Positions 26,055-34,185 of a stretch of DNA of 64,000 nucleotides are shown one piece after another; the stretch's first letter is position 1, and each line of letters starts with the position of its first letter. The position numbers and the translations under genes are program-made. The stretch is taken from contig DAIMGT010000001.1 in the NCBI GenBank assembly GCA_036723735.1, positions 62,001 to 126,000 on the forward strand, given 5' to 3'. This stretch comes from UBA4656 sp002405525 (GTDB lineage Bacteria; Pseudomonadota; Gammaproteobacteria; Xanthomonadales; Ahniellaceae). The notes under the pieces are model-generated. The model made no database searches, had not been told where the DNA came from, and was given only the letters and a program-made list of their open reading frames with translations.

Positions 26055-29000
26055 AGGGGGAACCGGTCCGCGTGGTGGTCGTAGACGACGACGAGGACGA
26101 TTACATCCTGGTCGCCGACGTGGTCGACCGCATCGCCGGAATGCGCTGCCACCTGTCGTGGGCGTCGACCTGGGATGATGGCCTGGCCCGCGTTCGCGAG
26201 GGAGTCGGCGACGTCTACCTGATCGACTATCTGCTCGGGGCCCGCAGCGGCATCGACCTGATGCGCGAGGCTGCCGCGATGGGGAACCGCGCGCCCATGA
26301 TCCTGCTGACCGGCCAGGGCAATCCGGAAGTCGACGCGGCGGCGCTGGCCGCCGGCGCCGCCGATTACCTCGTCAAGCGCGACCTCGATCCGGAGCGATT
26401 GTCGCGCGCGGTCCGCTACGCCATCGATCGCGCGCGTGCCTACCAGGCGGCGGAGGAGGGGCAGGCCCGATACCGCATGTTGTTCGAACGCAACCCGCTG
26501 CCGCTGTGGGTCTACGATGTCGCCACGCTGGGATTCCTCGCCGTCAACGAGGCCATGCTCGACCATTACGGCTACAGCAGGGAGGAGCTGTCGCGGATGA
26601 CCGCATTGGACATCCGGCCGGACGACGAACGCGAGACCTTCGAGGCGTACACCCGGCAACGACCGCAGGGCCTGGTGCGTGCCGGGCTCTGGCGGCACCT
26701 CAAGCGCGACGGCAGCGTCATCGACGTCGAGGTGACTTCGCACAGCCTGGTATTCGAGGGCCGCACGGCGCGACTGGTGCTGGCCGTGGACGTGACCGAA
26801 CGCCTGCGCGCGGAGACTGCGGTCCGCGAACGCGAGCAGCGGCTGCGCAACGTGCTGACCGACGCGATCGACGCACTGCTGGTGGTGGCGGCCGACGGCA
26901 GGGTGGTGTTCGCCAACCCCGCGGCGGGCCTGCTGTTCGACTCCGCGCCGGAGGCCATGATCGGCGAGCCTTTCGCCTTGCCGATGGTGCTGGATGCCGA
27001 GTTTTCCGAGGCCGAGGTCACTTCCATGCGTGGTCAGGCCCATGCCATCGAGTCGCGGGTCAGCGAAACGGTGTGGGACGAGCAGCTTGCCCGGCTGGTG
27101 GCGCTGCGCGACGTGACCGAGCGGCACCGCGCCGAGGAGCGCTTGCGGGTGCTCGAGCGCGCCATGGAATCGACAACCAATGGCGTTCTGATCGCCGACG
27201 CGCGGCGTCCGGATCTGCCGATCGTCTACGTCAACGCTGCCTTCGAGCGCATGACCGGCTACTCGTTCGAAGACATCGTCGGCCGCAACTGCAGGTTGCT
27301 GCAGGGCAAGGACCGCGACCAGCCGGAAGTGTTCGCCCTGCGCGAGGCGATCCGCGAGGGGCGGGGTTGCGACGTGGTGCTGCGCAACTATCGCAAGGAT
27401 GGGAGCCTTTTCTGGAATCATCTCAACGTCGCCCCGGTGCGCAACGAGCGCGGCGAGATCGCGCACTACGTGGGGATCCAGGTCGACGTCACCGAGCGGC
27501 GCCGCCACGAGGCCGAGATGGCCTACATGGCGACTCACGACAACGTCACCGGCTTGCCGCGCTACCTCGCTGTCGAGGAGTTCACCCGCAGCGTGGTCGC
27601 CGAGGCAGGGCGCAACGGGGGGCGGGTGATGATGCTGTATGTCGACGTCGACCGGTTCCACGGCGTCAACGAGTCGATGGGTCATGCGGTGGGCGACGAG
27701 GCGCTGCGAGTGACGGCGCAACGGCTGCGCGCGGTGGTCGGCGAAGGCGGTCGCGTGTCGCGCATCGCCGGCGACGAATTCGTGGTCGTGTACCTGCCGG
27801 GTCCCGACGACCGCGACGGGACCCTGCTCGCCGACCGCATCCGCGATGCGATGGAGCAGCCGCTGTCGGTTCCGCCGTATTCGGTGTACCTGACGGCGAG
27901 CGTCGGGATCAGCGCATTCCCGGACAGTGCATCCAGCGCCGCGGAACTGCTCAACCAGTCCGAGGCCGCGATGGCGCGCGCCAAGCGCAACGGGCGCAAC
28001 GCGGTCGCCCGCTTCTCCAACGAACAGGTGCAGGAACTTGCCGACCGGCTATCGCTGGGCGGGCACCTGCGCGATGCGGCGCGCAAGGGCGAGCTGCTGC
28101 TGCACTACCAGCCGCAGGTCAGCGCCCAGAACGGGCAGGTGGTCGGGATGGAGGCGCTGGTGCGCTGGCAGAGTCCGGAACTCGGCTTCCTGCCCCCGGG
28201 GCGATTCATCCGCGTCGCGGAGGAGCTGGGTCTGATCGCCGACATCGGTCGCTGGGTGCTCGAGCACGCGGCGATGCAGGCACGACAATGGCTGGACCTC
28301 GGTCACCATGACTTCGCGGTCGCCGTGAACGTGTCGGCCATGCAGCTGCAGAGACCGACCTTCGTGGCCGAGGTGCGCGCCGCCCTGCGGGCGGCAGACC
28401 TTCCGCCGCGGCATCTCGAGCTGGAGCTGACCGAATCCAGCATCATGGACAACGTGGAGCGCATGATCGAGACCATGACCGCGCTGCGCGATCTCGGCGT
28501 GCGGCTGGCGCTCGACGACTTCGGCATCGGGTTCTCGTCTCTGAACCACCTCAAGCGTTTCCCGATCGAAAAACTGAAGATCGACCAGAGTTTCGTGCGT
28601 GACATCACCCGCGATTCCGGCGATGCCGGCATCGCGCGGGCGATCATCGCCATGGGGCACCAGCTGGGGATGACGGTGATGGCGGAGGGCGTGGAGAGCG
28701 CAGCCCAGATGGGCTATCTGCGCCGCAACCACTGCGACCAGTTCCAGGGCCTTTTCTTCTCCGGGGCGGTACGTGCCGATCTCGCCAGTGAACTGCTCGG
28801 GCGGCGATTCCTGGCCCGCGAGTCGTTTTCCGCCAACGCCAACGAGCGCACCCTGCTGCTGCTCGACGACGAGGAGAACATTCTGCGCGCGCTCACCCGG
28901 CTGCTGCGCCGCGACGGCTACAAGATCCTCACCGCGAGCAATGCCCGCGAGGCCTTCGAGCTGCTCGGGCGCCACGACGTGCACGTGGTGATCAGCGACC

Positions 29001-29233
29001 AGCGGATGCCCGACATCAGCGGTACCGAGTTCCTGAGCCAGGTGCGCGCGCTGTATCCGGACACCGTGCGCCTGGTGCTCTCCGGCTACACCGATCTGCG
29101 CACGGTGACCGAGGCGATCAATCGCGGTGCGATCTACAAGTTCCTGACCAAGCCCTGGGACGACGAGGAACTGCGGCGCGAGATCCGCGAGGCTTTCCGC
29201 ACCCAGTCCGAGCGGCGTCCTGCGACGGTTTGA
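26051..29233 (+). CDS. REC-PAS-PAS-LOV-GGDEF-EAL-REC protein, predicted blue-light cyclic-di-GMP enzyme
   Basis: A 1060-residue soluble protein starting at GTG 26051. Domains: receiver (~5-125, Asp59), PAS (~140-255), PAS (~260-355), LOV (~365-485), GGDEF (~500-655), EAL (~665-915) and a second receiver (~933-1044, Asp983). The LOV core is GRNCRLLQG with Cys414, Arg415, Gln418, Asn446, Asn456 and Gln477. Their spacing equals that of phototropin LOV2 (Cys450, Arg451, Gln454, Asn482, Asn492, Gln513). The cyclase motif is A-G-D-E-F (573-577). The EAL part has MEALVRW (EAL at 701-703), LELTESSIMDN, LDDFGIGFSSL and VMAEGVES, so phosphodiesterase activity is expected. Two receivers imply phospho-input, probably from the upstream kinase. 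Confidence 0.92.
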   Translation: MKGEPVRVVVVDDDEDDYILVADVVDRIAGMRCHLSWASTWDDGLARVREGVGDVYLIDYLLGARSGIDLMREAAAMGNRAPMILLTGQGNPEVDAAALAAGAADYLVKRDLDPERLSRAVRYAIDRARAYQAAEEGQARYRMLFERNPLPLWVYDVATLGFLAVNEAMLDHYGYSREELSRMTALDIRPDDERETFEAYTRQRPQGLVRAGLWRHLKRDGSVIDVEVTSHSLVFEGRTARLVLAVDVTERLRAETAVREREQRLRNVLTDAIDALLVVAADGRVVFANPAAGLLFDSAPEAMIGEPFALPMVLDAEFSEAEVTSMRGQAHAIESRVSETVWDEQLARLVALRDVTERHRAEERLRVLERAMESTTNGVLIADARRPDLPIVYVNAAFERMTGYSFEDIVGRNCRLLQGKDRDQPEVFALREAIREGRGCDVVLRNYRKDGSLFWNHLNVAPVRNERGEIAHYVGIQVDVTERRRHEAEMAYMATHDNVTGLPRYLAVEEFTRSVVAEAGRNGGRVMMLYVDVDRFHGVNESMGHAVGDEALRVTAQRLRAVVGEGGRVSRIAGDEFVVVYLPGPDDRDGTLLADRIRDAMEQPLSVPPYSVYLTASVGISAFPDSASSAAELLNQSEAAMARAKRNGRNAVARFSNEQVQELADRLSLGGHLRDAARKGELLLHYQPQVSAQNGQVVGMEALVRWQSPELGFLPPGRFIRVAEELGLIADIGRWVLEHAAMQARQWLDLGHHDFAVAVNVSAMQLQRPTFVAEVRAALRAADLPPRHLELELTESSIMDNVERMIETMTALRDLGVRLALDDFGIGFSSLNHLKRFPIEKLKIDQSFVRDITRDSGDAGIARAIIAMGHQLGMTVMAEGVESAAQMGYLRRNHCDQFQGLFFSGAVRADLASELLGRRFLARESFSANANERTLLLLDDEENILRALTRLLRRDGYKILTASNAREAFELLGRHDVHVVISDQRMPDISGTEFLSQVRALYPDTVRLVLSGYTDLRTVTEAINRGAIYKFLTKPWDDEELRREIREAFRTQSERRPATV

Positions 29234-29300
29234 GCGGCGTCTGCCTTGCGGTTCGCGTGCGGTGCAGGAGCCGCCGGCGGTTACCCGAGAGGGACTGGCA

Positions 29301-29451
29301 GGATGTTGAGAAAGTGGTGTCCTGCACGTTCTCAACGTCGCGAGTCCGGCACGGGTCCCTACTCGCTCCCGACGAATCAATCGCTGACGCGATCGATTCG
29401 CGGGCACGGCATCCGTGCCGCGCACTACCAGGGTGTTTCTCAACGCGCTGC
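29301..29451 (-). repeat. Dispersed intergenic element, copy 2 (inverted)
   Basis: On the minus strand this segment matches the element at 7461-7612. The central block is 29337-29378, with about 37 of 43 positions identical. It is full of hairpins: GTTGAGAA (29305-29312)/TTCTCAAC (29329-29336), CGAATCAATCG (29373-29383)/CGATCGATTCG (29390-29400) with one wobble, and GGCACGG (29403-29409)/CCGTGCC (29413-29419). In addition GTTGAGAAA (29305) can pair with TTTCTCAAC (29436-29444), closing the whole element. It lies between convergent genes; no coding frame is supported inside it. Confidence 0.6.
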
Positions 29452-29461
29452 TAGGCCAAGC

Positions 29462-31069
29462 TCAGGGCGCGCGCGTCTCCGGTTGTCGCAGCGGCAGCAG
29501 AATGCGGAACGCGGTGCCCTGGCCGAGCGTGCTCGAAACCTCGATCCGCCCGCCGTGCTTCTTGATGATGCTGTAGGACAGGGAAAGGCCGAGGCCCGTG
29601 CCCTGTCCGACCCGCTTGGTGGTGAAGAAAGGATCGAAGATGCGCTGCAGGTTCTCCTCGGGAATGCCTTCGCCGCTGTCGGCGATCTCGATCCAGCCGG
29701 TGTCCTCGCTGGCGCCGGACGAGATGCGGATGGTCCCGCGTTCCTTGATCGCGTGGCCGGCATTGACCAGGATGTTGAGGAATACCTGGTTGATCTGCGA
29801 TGGAATGCATTCCACCGGTGGCAGCGGTCCGTAGTCCTTGACCACCTCGGCCTTGTACTTGAGCTCGTTCCACACGATGTTCAACGTGGAGTCGAGCCCG
29901 CGGTGCAGGTCGGCGATCTGCCATTCGTCGCCCTGGCCGGCGTGCGAGAAGTCCTTCAGGTCCTGAACGATCTTGCGTACCCGCTCGATGCCCTCGGCGG
30001 ATTCGTCGAGCAGGCTCGGCAGGTCCTGGGTGAGGTAGTCGATCTCGAAGCGGTCGCGCTGTTCGTCCAGCGCGGCCCGCTGATCGGGCGGCAACATCGC
30101 CGACGCCAGTGCGTTCTCGTAGGCGGCGAGCATGCCGAACAGGCTGCGCGTGTAGTCCTTCAGGGTGCCGATGTTGGAGTGCACGTAGCCGATCGGATTG
30201 TTGATCTCGTGCGCCACCCCGGCGGCCAACTGGCCCAGCGAGGCCATTTTCTCCGACTGCAGAAGCTGGTCTTGCGCGCCGCGCAGCTGGGAGTAGGCGA
30301 GTTGCAGTTCGACGTTGCGGTTCTGCAACTCCTCCTCGCGCGACTGCTCGGCCGAGATGTCGTGCAGCATCACCGTGAAGTAAGCGCCGCCATCGTCGGG
30401 CGACTCGTGGCGCCGGACGTCCTGGACGACCGGGATGTCCGCTCCGTCGAGGGTGCGGATCGTGATTTCGCTGCGCCATGCGCCGCTGGCGGCGGCGATC
30501 GCGATCGCCGTGCGGTCGATCAGACTGGCGACCGCGCTGGCGCCTTCGCGCGGTAGCGCTCCGGCGAGTCTGCAGGCGGCGTCGTTCGCATAGCCCACGT
30601 TGCCGTCGCCGTCGACCACCAGGATGGCGTCGGAGGAAGCGTCCACCATCTGCTCGAAGCGGATGCGCGCGTGGTCGAAGATGCGCAATTCAGTGACGTC
30701 GTGCTGGACCACGATCCGGCGGCCGTCTTCCAGCGCGTGTGCGTCGACGCTGAACCACTGCGTCAGGTTGGGTGCCGAGTAGCAGACGTCGGTGCTGAAT
30801 CCGCCGCGCCCCGCCTTCAGCGCGGCCAGGCCGTCGCGCAGACTGTCCGAACGGGGTGGCGGGAGGCCGGCCATCCGGCCGACGACGTCGACGAAGTCGG
30901 CGCCCATCCAGGCGTCGGGCCCACTGCCGCGCAGACGGGCGAAACGCGCCCAAGCGGCGTTGCCGCGCAGAATGACGCCGTCGCGGTCGAGGAGCAGCAC
31001 ATGCTGCGAGAGCGCGTCCAGCAGGACGTCGCTTTCGATCTCGGCATTGGCATCGGCAGCAGGTTCCAT
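29462..31069 (-). CDS. PAS-domain sensor histidine kinase (soluble)
   Basis: A 535-residue kinase with no transmembrane segment. It has PAS (~15-125), a second PAS (~135-245), a helical linker (EEELQNRNVELQLAYSQLRG), and a HisKA domain with His287 in QLAAGVAHEINNPIGYVHSNIGTL. The HATPase_c domain has INQVFLNILVNAGHAI, DSGEGIPEENLQRIFDPFFTTK and GTGLGLSLSYSIIKKHGG. This kinase-core type (HEINNP with FTTK and GTGLGLS) is common among NtrB-like and motility-linked kinases. It lies 65 bases downstream of flgN on the same strand, so it may be expressed with flgM-flgN. No cognate regulator is adjacent. The ATG at 31069 fits; the open frame extends into flgN. Confidence 0.88.
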   Translation of the reverse strand: MEPAADANAEIESDVLLDALSQHVLLLDRDGVILRGNAAWARFARLRGSGPDAWMGADFVDVVGRMAGLPPPRSDSLRDGLAALKAGRGGFSTDVCYSAPNLTQWFSVDAHALEDGRRIVVQHDVTELRIFDHARIRFEQMVDASSDAILVVDGDGNVGYANDAACRLAGALPREGASAVASLIDRTAIAIAAASGAWRSEITIRTLDGADIPVVQDVRRHESPDDGGAYFTVMLHDISAEQSREEELQNRNVELQLAYSQLRGAQDQLLQSEKMASLGQLAAGVAHEINNPIGYVHSNIGTLKDYTRSLFGMLAAYENALASAMLPPDQRAALDEQRDRFEIDYLTQDLPSLLDESAEGIERVRKIVQDLKDFSHAGQGDEWQIADLHRGLDSTLNIVWNELKYKAEVVKDYGPLPPVECIPSQINQVFLNILVNAGHAIKERGTIRISSGASEDTGWIEIADSGEGIPEENLQRIFDPFFTTKRVGQGTGLGLSLSYSIIKKHGGRIEVSSTLGQGTAFRILLPLRQPETRAP

Positions 31070-31134
31070 ACGTCTCGCAGCATGGTCCACCCCGCCGGCG
31101 ATTTCAATGCGCCGCCGGTCGATGCGCCGCCCGC

Positions 31135-31491
31135 TCAGGCCAGCGCGAGGTCGCGGCTTCCGGTCGTGGCATCCAGCGTGCCGGAAGCCTGGTAGGCGGG
31201 CGCGGACACACTGCGGCCCAGCCGCGAGAGCGCCCACTCGGCGTCGCGGCGGCGGCGGGCGATGAGTTCGCCGTTGGCGCGGTTGAGGTCTGCGAGCGCG
31301 GCCAGTTGCTCGGCGTGGGGGCCCGGCACGAAGTGTGCGTCATCCACCTGGACCAAACGGTGCAGGCACTCGTTCTTGGCAGCGCAGGCCGCGCGCAGCG
31401 CCTCGGCGTCGCGCTGCAGCAGCGCGCTGCGTTCAGCAGCCAGTGCGGCCGCCAGGTCGTCCAGCAGACCGGGTGCGGGCCCCGGGCTCAC
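31135..31491 (-). CDS. flgN: Flagellar chaperone FlgN
   Basis: A 118-residue, mainly helical, acidic protein of the FlgN type, the cytoplasmic chaperone of the hook-filament junction proteins FlgK and FlgL (both encoded in this window). The pattern is two long helices, LLDDLAAALAAERSALLQRDAEALRAACAAKNECLHRLVQ in sections, then ALADLNRANGELIARRRRDAEWAL. It starts at a GTG that overlaps the flgM stop by four bases (GTGA), so the two are translationally coupled. The assignment relies on context as well as weak sequence similarity. Confidence 0.85.
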   Translation of the reverse strand: MSPGPAPGLLDDLAAALAAERSALLQRDAEALRAACAAKNECLHRLVQVDDAHFVPGPHAEQLAALADLNRANGELIARRRRDAEWALSRLGRSVSAPAYQASGTLDATTGSRDLALA

Positions 31492-31796
31492 CGAGGCAGG
31501 TCCTTTTCGCTCGCCAGCAGGCGGTCGGCGACCAGGCGCGTATCGACGCGGAACGTGCCGTCGGCAATCGCCGCGCGGACCCGGTCGACCCGCGCCGAGT
31601 CAAAGGGCGCGGCTTCGCCGGCAGTGCGCGACACCGCCGCGATTTCGCTGCCGGCACCCGTCAGTCGCACGCTGTCCGCGGGCGCCGGGGCCCCGACCCT
31701 TTCCTCGGTCCCGCCGCGGGCCTTGCGGTCGGCCGCCTCGGCCGTCGACGGGGGCGGTAGCGAAGCAAGGCGGGGACCTTCGATCTTGTTGCTCAT
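31488..31796 (-). CDS. flgM: Negative regulator of flagellin synthesis (anti-sigma-28) FlgM
   Basis: A 102-residue small protein. The N-terminal half is Ala/Pro-rich and likely unstructured; the C-terminal half carries the conserved FlgM region (DSARVDRVRAAIADGTFRVDTRLVADRLLASE), which binds and inactivates FliA. It is exported through the completed hook to release FliA. A sigma-28-type promoter lies 31 bases upstream (31827-31853), which is the usual feedback arrangement. flgN overlaps its stop. Confidence 0.93.
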   Translation of the reverse strand: MSNKIEGPRLASLPPPSTAEAADRKARGGTEERVGAPAPADSVRLTGAGSEIAAVSRTAGEAAPFDSARVDRVRAAIADGTFRVDTRLVADRLLASEKDLPR

Positions 31797-31826
31797 GGAT
31801 CGCTCCGGATGTTCCTGTCCAGCCCG

Positions 31827-31853
31827 GTATCGGCGGTCGCGTCGCGAACTGTA
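31827..31853 (-). promoter_or_regulatory. Sigma-28 (FliA) promoter of flgM-flgN
   Basis: On the minus strand: TACAGTT (31853-31847), a 12-base spacer, then GCCGATAC (31834-31827). Consensus for FliA promoters is TAAAGTTT-N11/12-GCCGATAA. The spacing equals that of the cheV and fliC promoters in this window. Confidence 0.8.
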
Positions 31854-31920
31854 GCCATGCCGACGGCTCGGCGGGCATCGGGCGCCGATACCCGGGTTCG
31901 CGACGGGCGGTCCGCGCGCG

Positions 31921-32574
31921 TCAACGTACCCACACCTCGCCGCCGGCGCGGGCGACCCCGGTCACCACGCGGCGTGACGACGGATTCTCCACCGCGACCG
32001 CCTCGCCGGGCGCAGCATCGGCCAGCGCACGACCGCTGGTCCGGACCTCGAGACCGCCGCCGCCGGCGACCAGGATGACGGACTGGCCGCGGCGCACCAC
32101 CGGCGCGGAGCGCAGTTCGTCCGCGGTGAGCGGGCTGCCCGCGGCGAGCGCCCGGCGCACGACTTGGCCCACCGCAAGGACGGGGTCCGCCAGCGCCGTC
32201 GCCGGCAGGCGGGCGAGGTCGCGGGTTTCCACCGCGAGCGCGTCGGCTGGGATGGCGGAGCCGGCGGCCAGAGGTCGGATCAGCACCACGACCGGGCCAC
32301 TGCGGCTGACCCGCACCGGGACGTAGAGCCGCCATCCGCTGGCCGTCGGACAAGCCACTTCGACGGTTCCGGGTGCGTGGGGCAGAGCGGTCAGGTCCTG
32401 CGTGCAGCGTGGCAGGCGCAGGCGGTGGTCGATACGGGCGACCACGCGGGCGCCGGGGCCGGCGGCGACCGCCGATTCGGCGGCAGCGCGGATCGACTCG
32501 ACCGGGTGCGCAGGAGTGTCCGCGTGCGCGCCAGCGCTCGACAGAAGCAGGCAGAGAGCGATTGCAGGGCGCAT
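31921..32574 (-). CDS. flgA: Flagellar P-ring assembly chaperone FlgA
   Basis: A 217-residue periplasmic protein needed for P-ring (FlgI) assembly around the rod. It has a signal peptide (MRPAIALCLLLSSAGAHA), an N-terminal region with a Cys pair (RCTQDL and VACP), and a C-terminal SAF-like domain from about residue 95 (GSAIPADALAVETRDLARLP). The family ending QVVRRALAAGSPLTADELR and RTSGRALADAAPGEAVAVEN is clear. It is the first gene of a minus-strand unit upstream of flgM and is divergent from cheV. A sigma-54 promoter faces it at 32608-32623. Confidence 0.94.
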   Translation of the reverse strand: MRPAIALCLLLSSAGAHADTPAHPVESIRAAAESAVAAGPGARVVARIDHRLRLPRCTQDLTALPHAPGTVEVACPTASGWRLYVPVRVSRSGPVVVLIRPLAAGSAIPADALAVETRDLARLPATALADPVLAVGQVVRRALAAGSPLTADELRSAPVVRRGQSVILVAGGGGLEVRTSGRALADAAPGEAVAVENPSSRRVVTGVARAGGEVWVR

Positions 32575-32607
32575 GGTCGTCGGGGCCGTGGGGGGCAGGT
32601 CGGCGGG

Positions 32608-32623
32608 TGCAAGCCGTGTGCCG
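32608..32623 (-). promoter_or_regulatory. Sigma-54 promoter of flgA
   Basis: The minus strand reads CGGCACACGGCTTGCA. GG and GC are separated by exactly 10 bases, and the elements match TGGCAC-N5-TTGCA except for the first base. It is 34 bases upstream of the flgA start codon. Confidence 0.8.
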
Positions 32624-32643
32624 GACCGGCACCCGGCCGCACC

Positions 32644-32670
32644 TCAAGTTGCGCGCTGCGCGGCCGATCA
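32644..32670 (+). promoter_or_regulatory. Sigma-28 (FliA) promoter of cheV
   Basis: TCAAGTT (32644-32650), a 12-base spacer, then GCCGATCA (32663-32670), ten bases before the cheV ATG. The -35 matches the pseudomonad-type FliA consensus (TCAAGTTT), and the -10 differs from GCCGATAA at one position. The leader would be very short. It is back to back with the flgA sigma-54 promoter. Confidence 0.8.
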
Positions 32671-32680
32671 GGACCGGACC

Positions 32681-33619
32681 ATGAATCGTCGTCTTCTGTC
32701 CACCATCGAGGAACGCACCCGCCTTGCCGGCCACAACCGGCTGGCCCTCCTGCTGTTCCGGTTGGGAGGGCGGCAGCGCTTCGGGATCAACGTGTTCAAA
32801 GTGCAGGAGGTGATCCGCTGTCCCCGCATCTGGCCGCTGCCCAGCCGACACGCGCAGTTGCTCGGGGCGGCCGATGTGCGCGGTCGCACGCTGCCCGTGT
32901 TCGACCTGGGCCGGGCAATCGCCCACCCGGAGGCAGTCGGCGTGAACCCGGGCTATCTGATGGTCACCGAGTTCAATCGCACCGTTCAGGGCTTCCTGGT
33001 CGCCGCGGTCGATCGCATCGTGAACATCGCGGTCGACGACGTGCTGCCGCCGCCGGACGTGGGGGCCCGTTCGTCGCAGATCACGGCGGTCACCCGGCAT
33101 CAGAACGAGTTGATCCAGATCATCGACGTCGAGAAAGTGCTTGCCGACGTGAACGGCAGCTCCATCACCGTCTCGGCGGACGTGATCGCCACCGCCGGCC
33201 AGCACGTCGGTTCCAGCGCCCATGTGCTGGTGGTCGATGATTCGCGGGTGGCGCGCAACCAGATCTACGGCGTCATGCAGCAAATCGGCGTCGAGTGCAG
33301 CCTGATTCCGGACGGTCGGCAGGCCCTTCGCCACCTCAAGGAGCTTGCCGACCGCGGTGAGAACGCGTCCGCGCGCTACATGATGGTGATCAGCGACATC
33401 GAGATGCCGGACATGGACGGCTACACGCTCACGGCGGAAATCCGCCGCGACCCCCGGCTGCGCGACCTGTTCGTGACCCTGCATACCTCCCTGTCGGGAG
33501 TCTTCAACAATTCGATGGTGGCGCGCGTGGGCGCGGATCGCTTTGTGCCCAAGTACACGCCGGATCAACTGGCAGCGACCGTGATCGATCGCATCAAGTC
33601 CCTGGGAATGGCGGCATGA
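32681..33619 (+). CDS. cheV: Chemotaxis protein CheV
   Basis: A 312-residue coupling protein. The N-terminal CheW-like domain (~residues 20-165) links chemoreceptors to CheA. The C-terminal receiver domain (~185-308) has Asp239 in VISDIEMPDMDGYTL, acidic residues in VLVVDDSRVARNQ and Lys in FVPKYTP. It is thought to tune receptor coupling or act as a phosphate sink. The start MNRRLLSTIEERTRLAGHNRLALLLF is typical. It is upstream of flgB, as in pseudomonads and xanthomonads. Confidence 0.95.
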   Translation: MNRRLLSTIEERTRLAGHNRLALLLFRLGGRQRFGINVFKVQEVIRCPRIWPLPSRHAQLLGAADVRGRTLPVFDLGRAIAHPEAVGVNPGYLMVTEFNRTVQGFLVAAVDRIVNIAVDDVLPPPDVGARSSQITAVTRHQNELIQIIDVEKVLADVNGSSITVSADVIATAGQHVGSSAHVLVVDDSRVARNQIYGVMQQIGVECSLIPDGRQALRHLKELADRGENASARYMMVISDIEMPDMDGYTLTAEIRRDPRLRDLFVTLHTSLSGVFNNSMVARVGADRFVPKYTPDQLAATVIDRIKSLGMAA

Positions 33620-33717
33620 TCCCGTAGCGCAGGACTGCCCGTCGCGCGCGGATTCATCGCCCCGCGCTCCCCTCGCATCCCGGTCCGTCGCCGTTAAGGC
33701 CTCGGGCCCGCCGGCAT

Positions 33718-33733
33718 TGGCACACCGTTTGCC
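33718..33733 (+). promoter_or_regulatory. Sigma-54 promoter of the flgB operon
   Basis: TGGCACACCGTTTGCC matches TGGCAC-N5-TTGC, with GG-N10-GC spacing. It lies 48 bases before the flgB GTG start, downstream of cheV, giving the hook-basal body genes a FleQ/RpoN-dependent promoter. Confidence 0.85.
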
Positions 33734-33780
33734 TAGTCCGATTCCGACGGCGCCCGGCGTGCGCCGACGGAGTACCGGCG

Positions 33781-34185
33781 GTGGCTGGACCCTTCGACAA
33801 CCTGCTCGGCCTGCACGGCACGGCGCTGTCGTTGCATCGCGCGCGGATCGAGCGCATCGCGTCGAACATCGCCAACGCCGACACGCCGGGCTATCGCGCG
33901 CGCGACATCGATTTCGAAGGTGCGCTGCGCACGGCGGCCGGTGAGCGGCAGGGGGCGGTGACGATGGCGCGCACGGACGCCGGCCACCTCGGCGCAGCCA
34001 CCCCGGGCGGTGAGCCCGCGCTGGTATACCGGATTCCGCTGCAGCCGGCGCAGGACGGCAACACCGTCGAACTGGCGACCGAAAACTCGAAGTTCGCCGA
34101 GGCGGCAATGCGATATCAGGCGACCTTGACCTTCATCGAGCGGCGCATGCGCACGCTCAATACCGCGATCACCGGAGGCGAATGA
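33781..34185 (+). CDS. flgB: Flagellar basal-body rod protein FlgB
   Basis: A 134-residue rod subunit, exported through the flagellar type III system without a cleaved signal. The N-terminal rod motif (ASNIANADTPGYRARDIDF, ~residues 27-45) and the C-terminal amphipathic helix (FAEAAMRYQATLTFIERRMRTLNTAI) form the coiled-coil pair of rod/hook proteins. It begins with GTG and is followed by flgC with overlapping start and stop codons (ATGATGA). Confidence 0.95.
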   Translation: MAGPFDNLLGLHGTALSLHRARIERIASNIANADTPGYRARDIDFEGALRTAAGERQGAVTMARTDAGHLGAATPGGEPALVYRIPLQPAQDGNTVELATENSKFAEAAMRYQATLTFIERRMRTLNTAITGGE

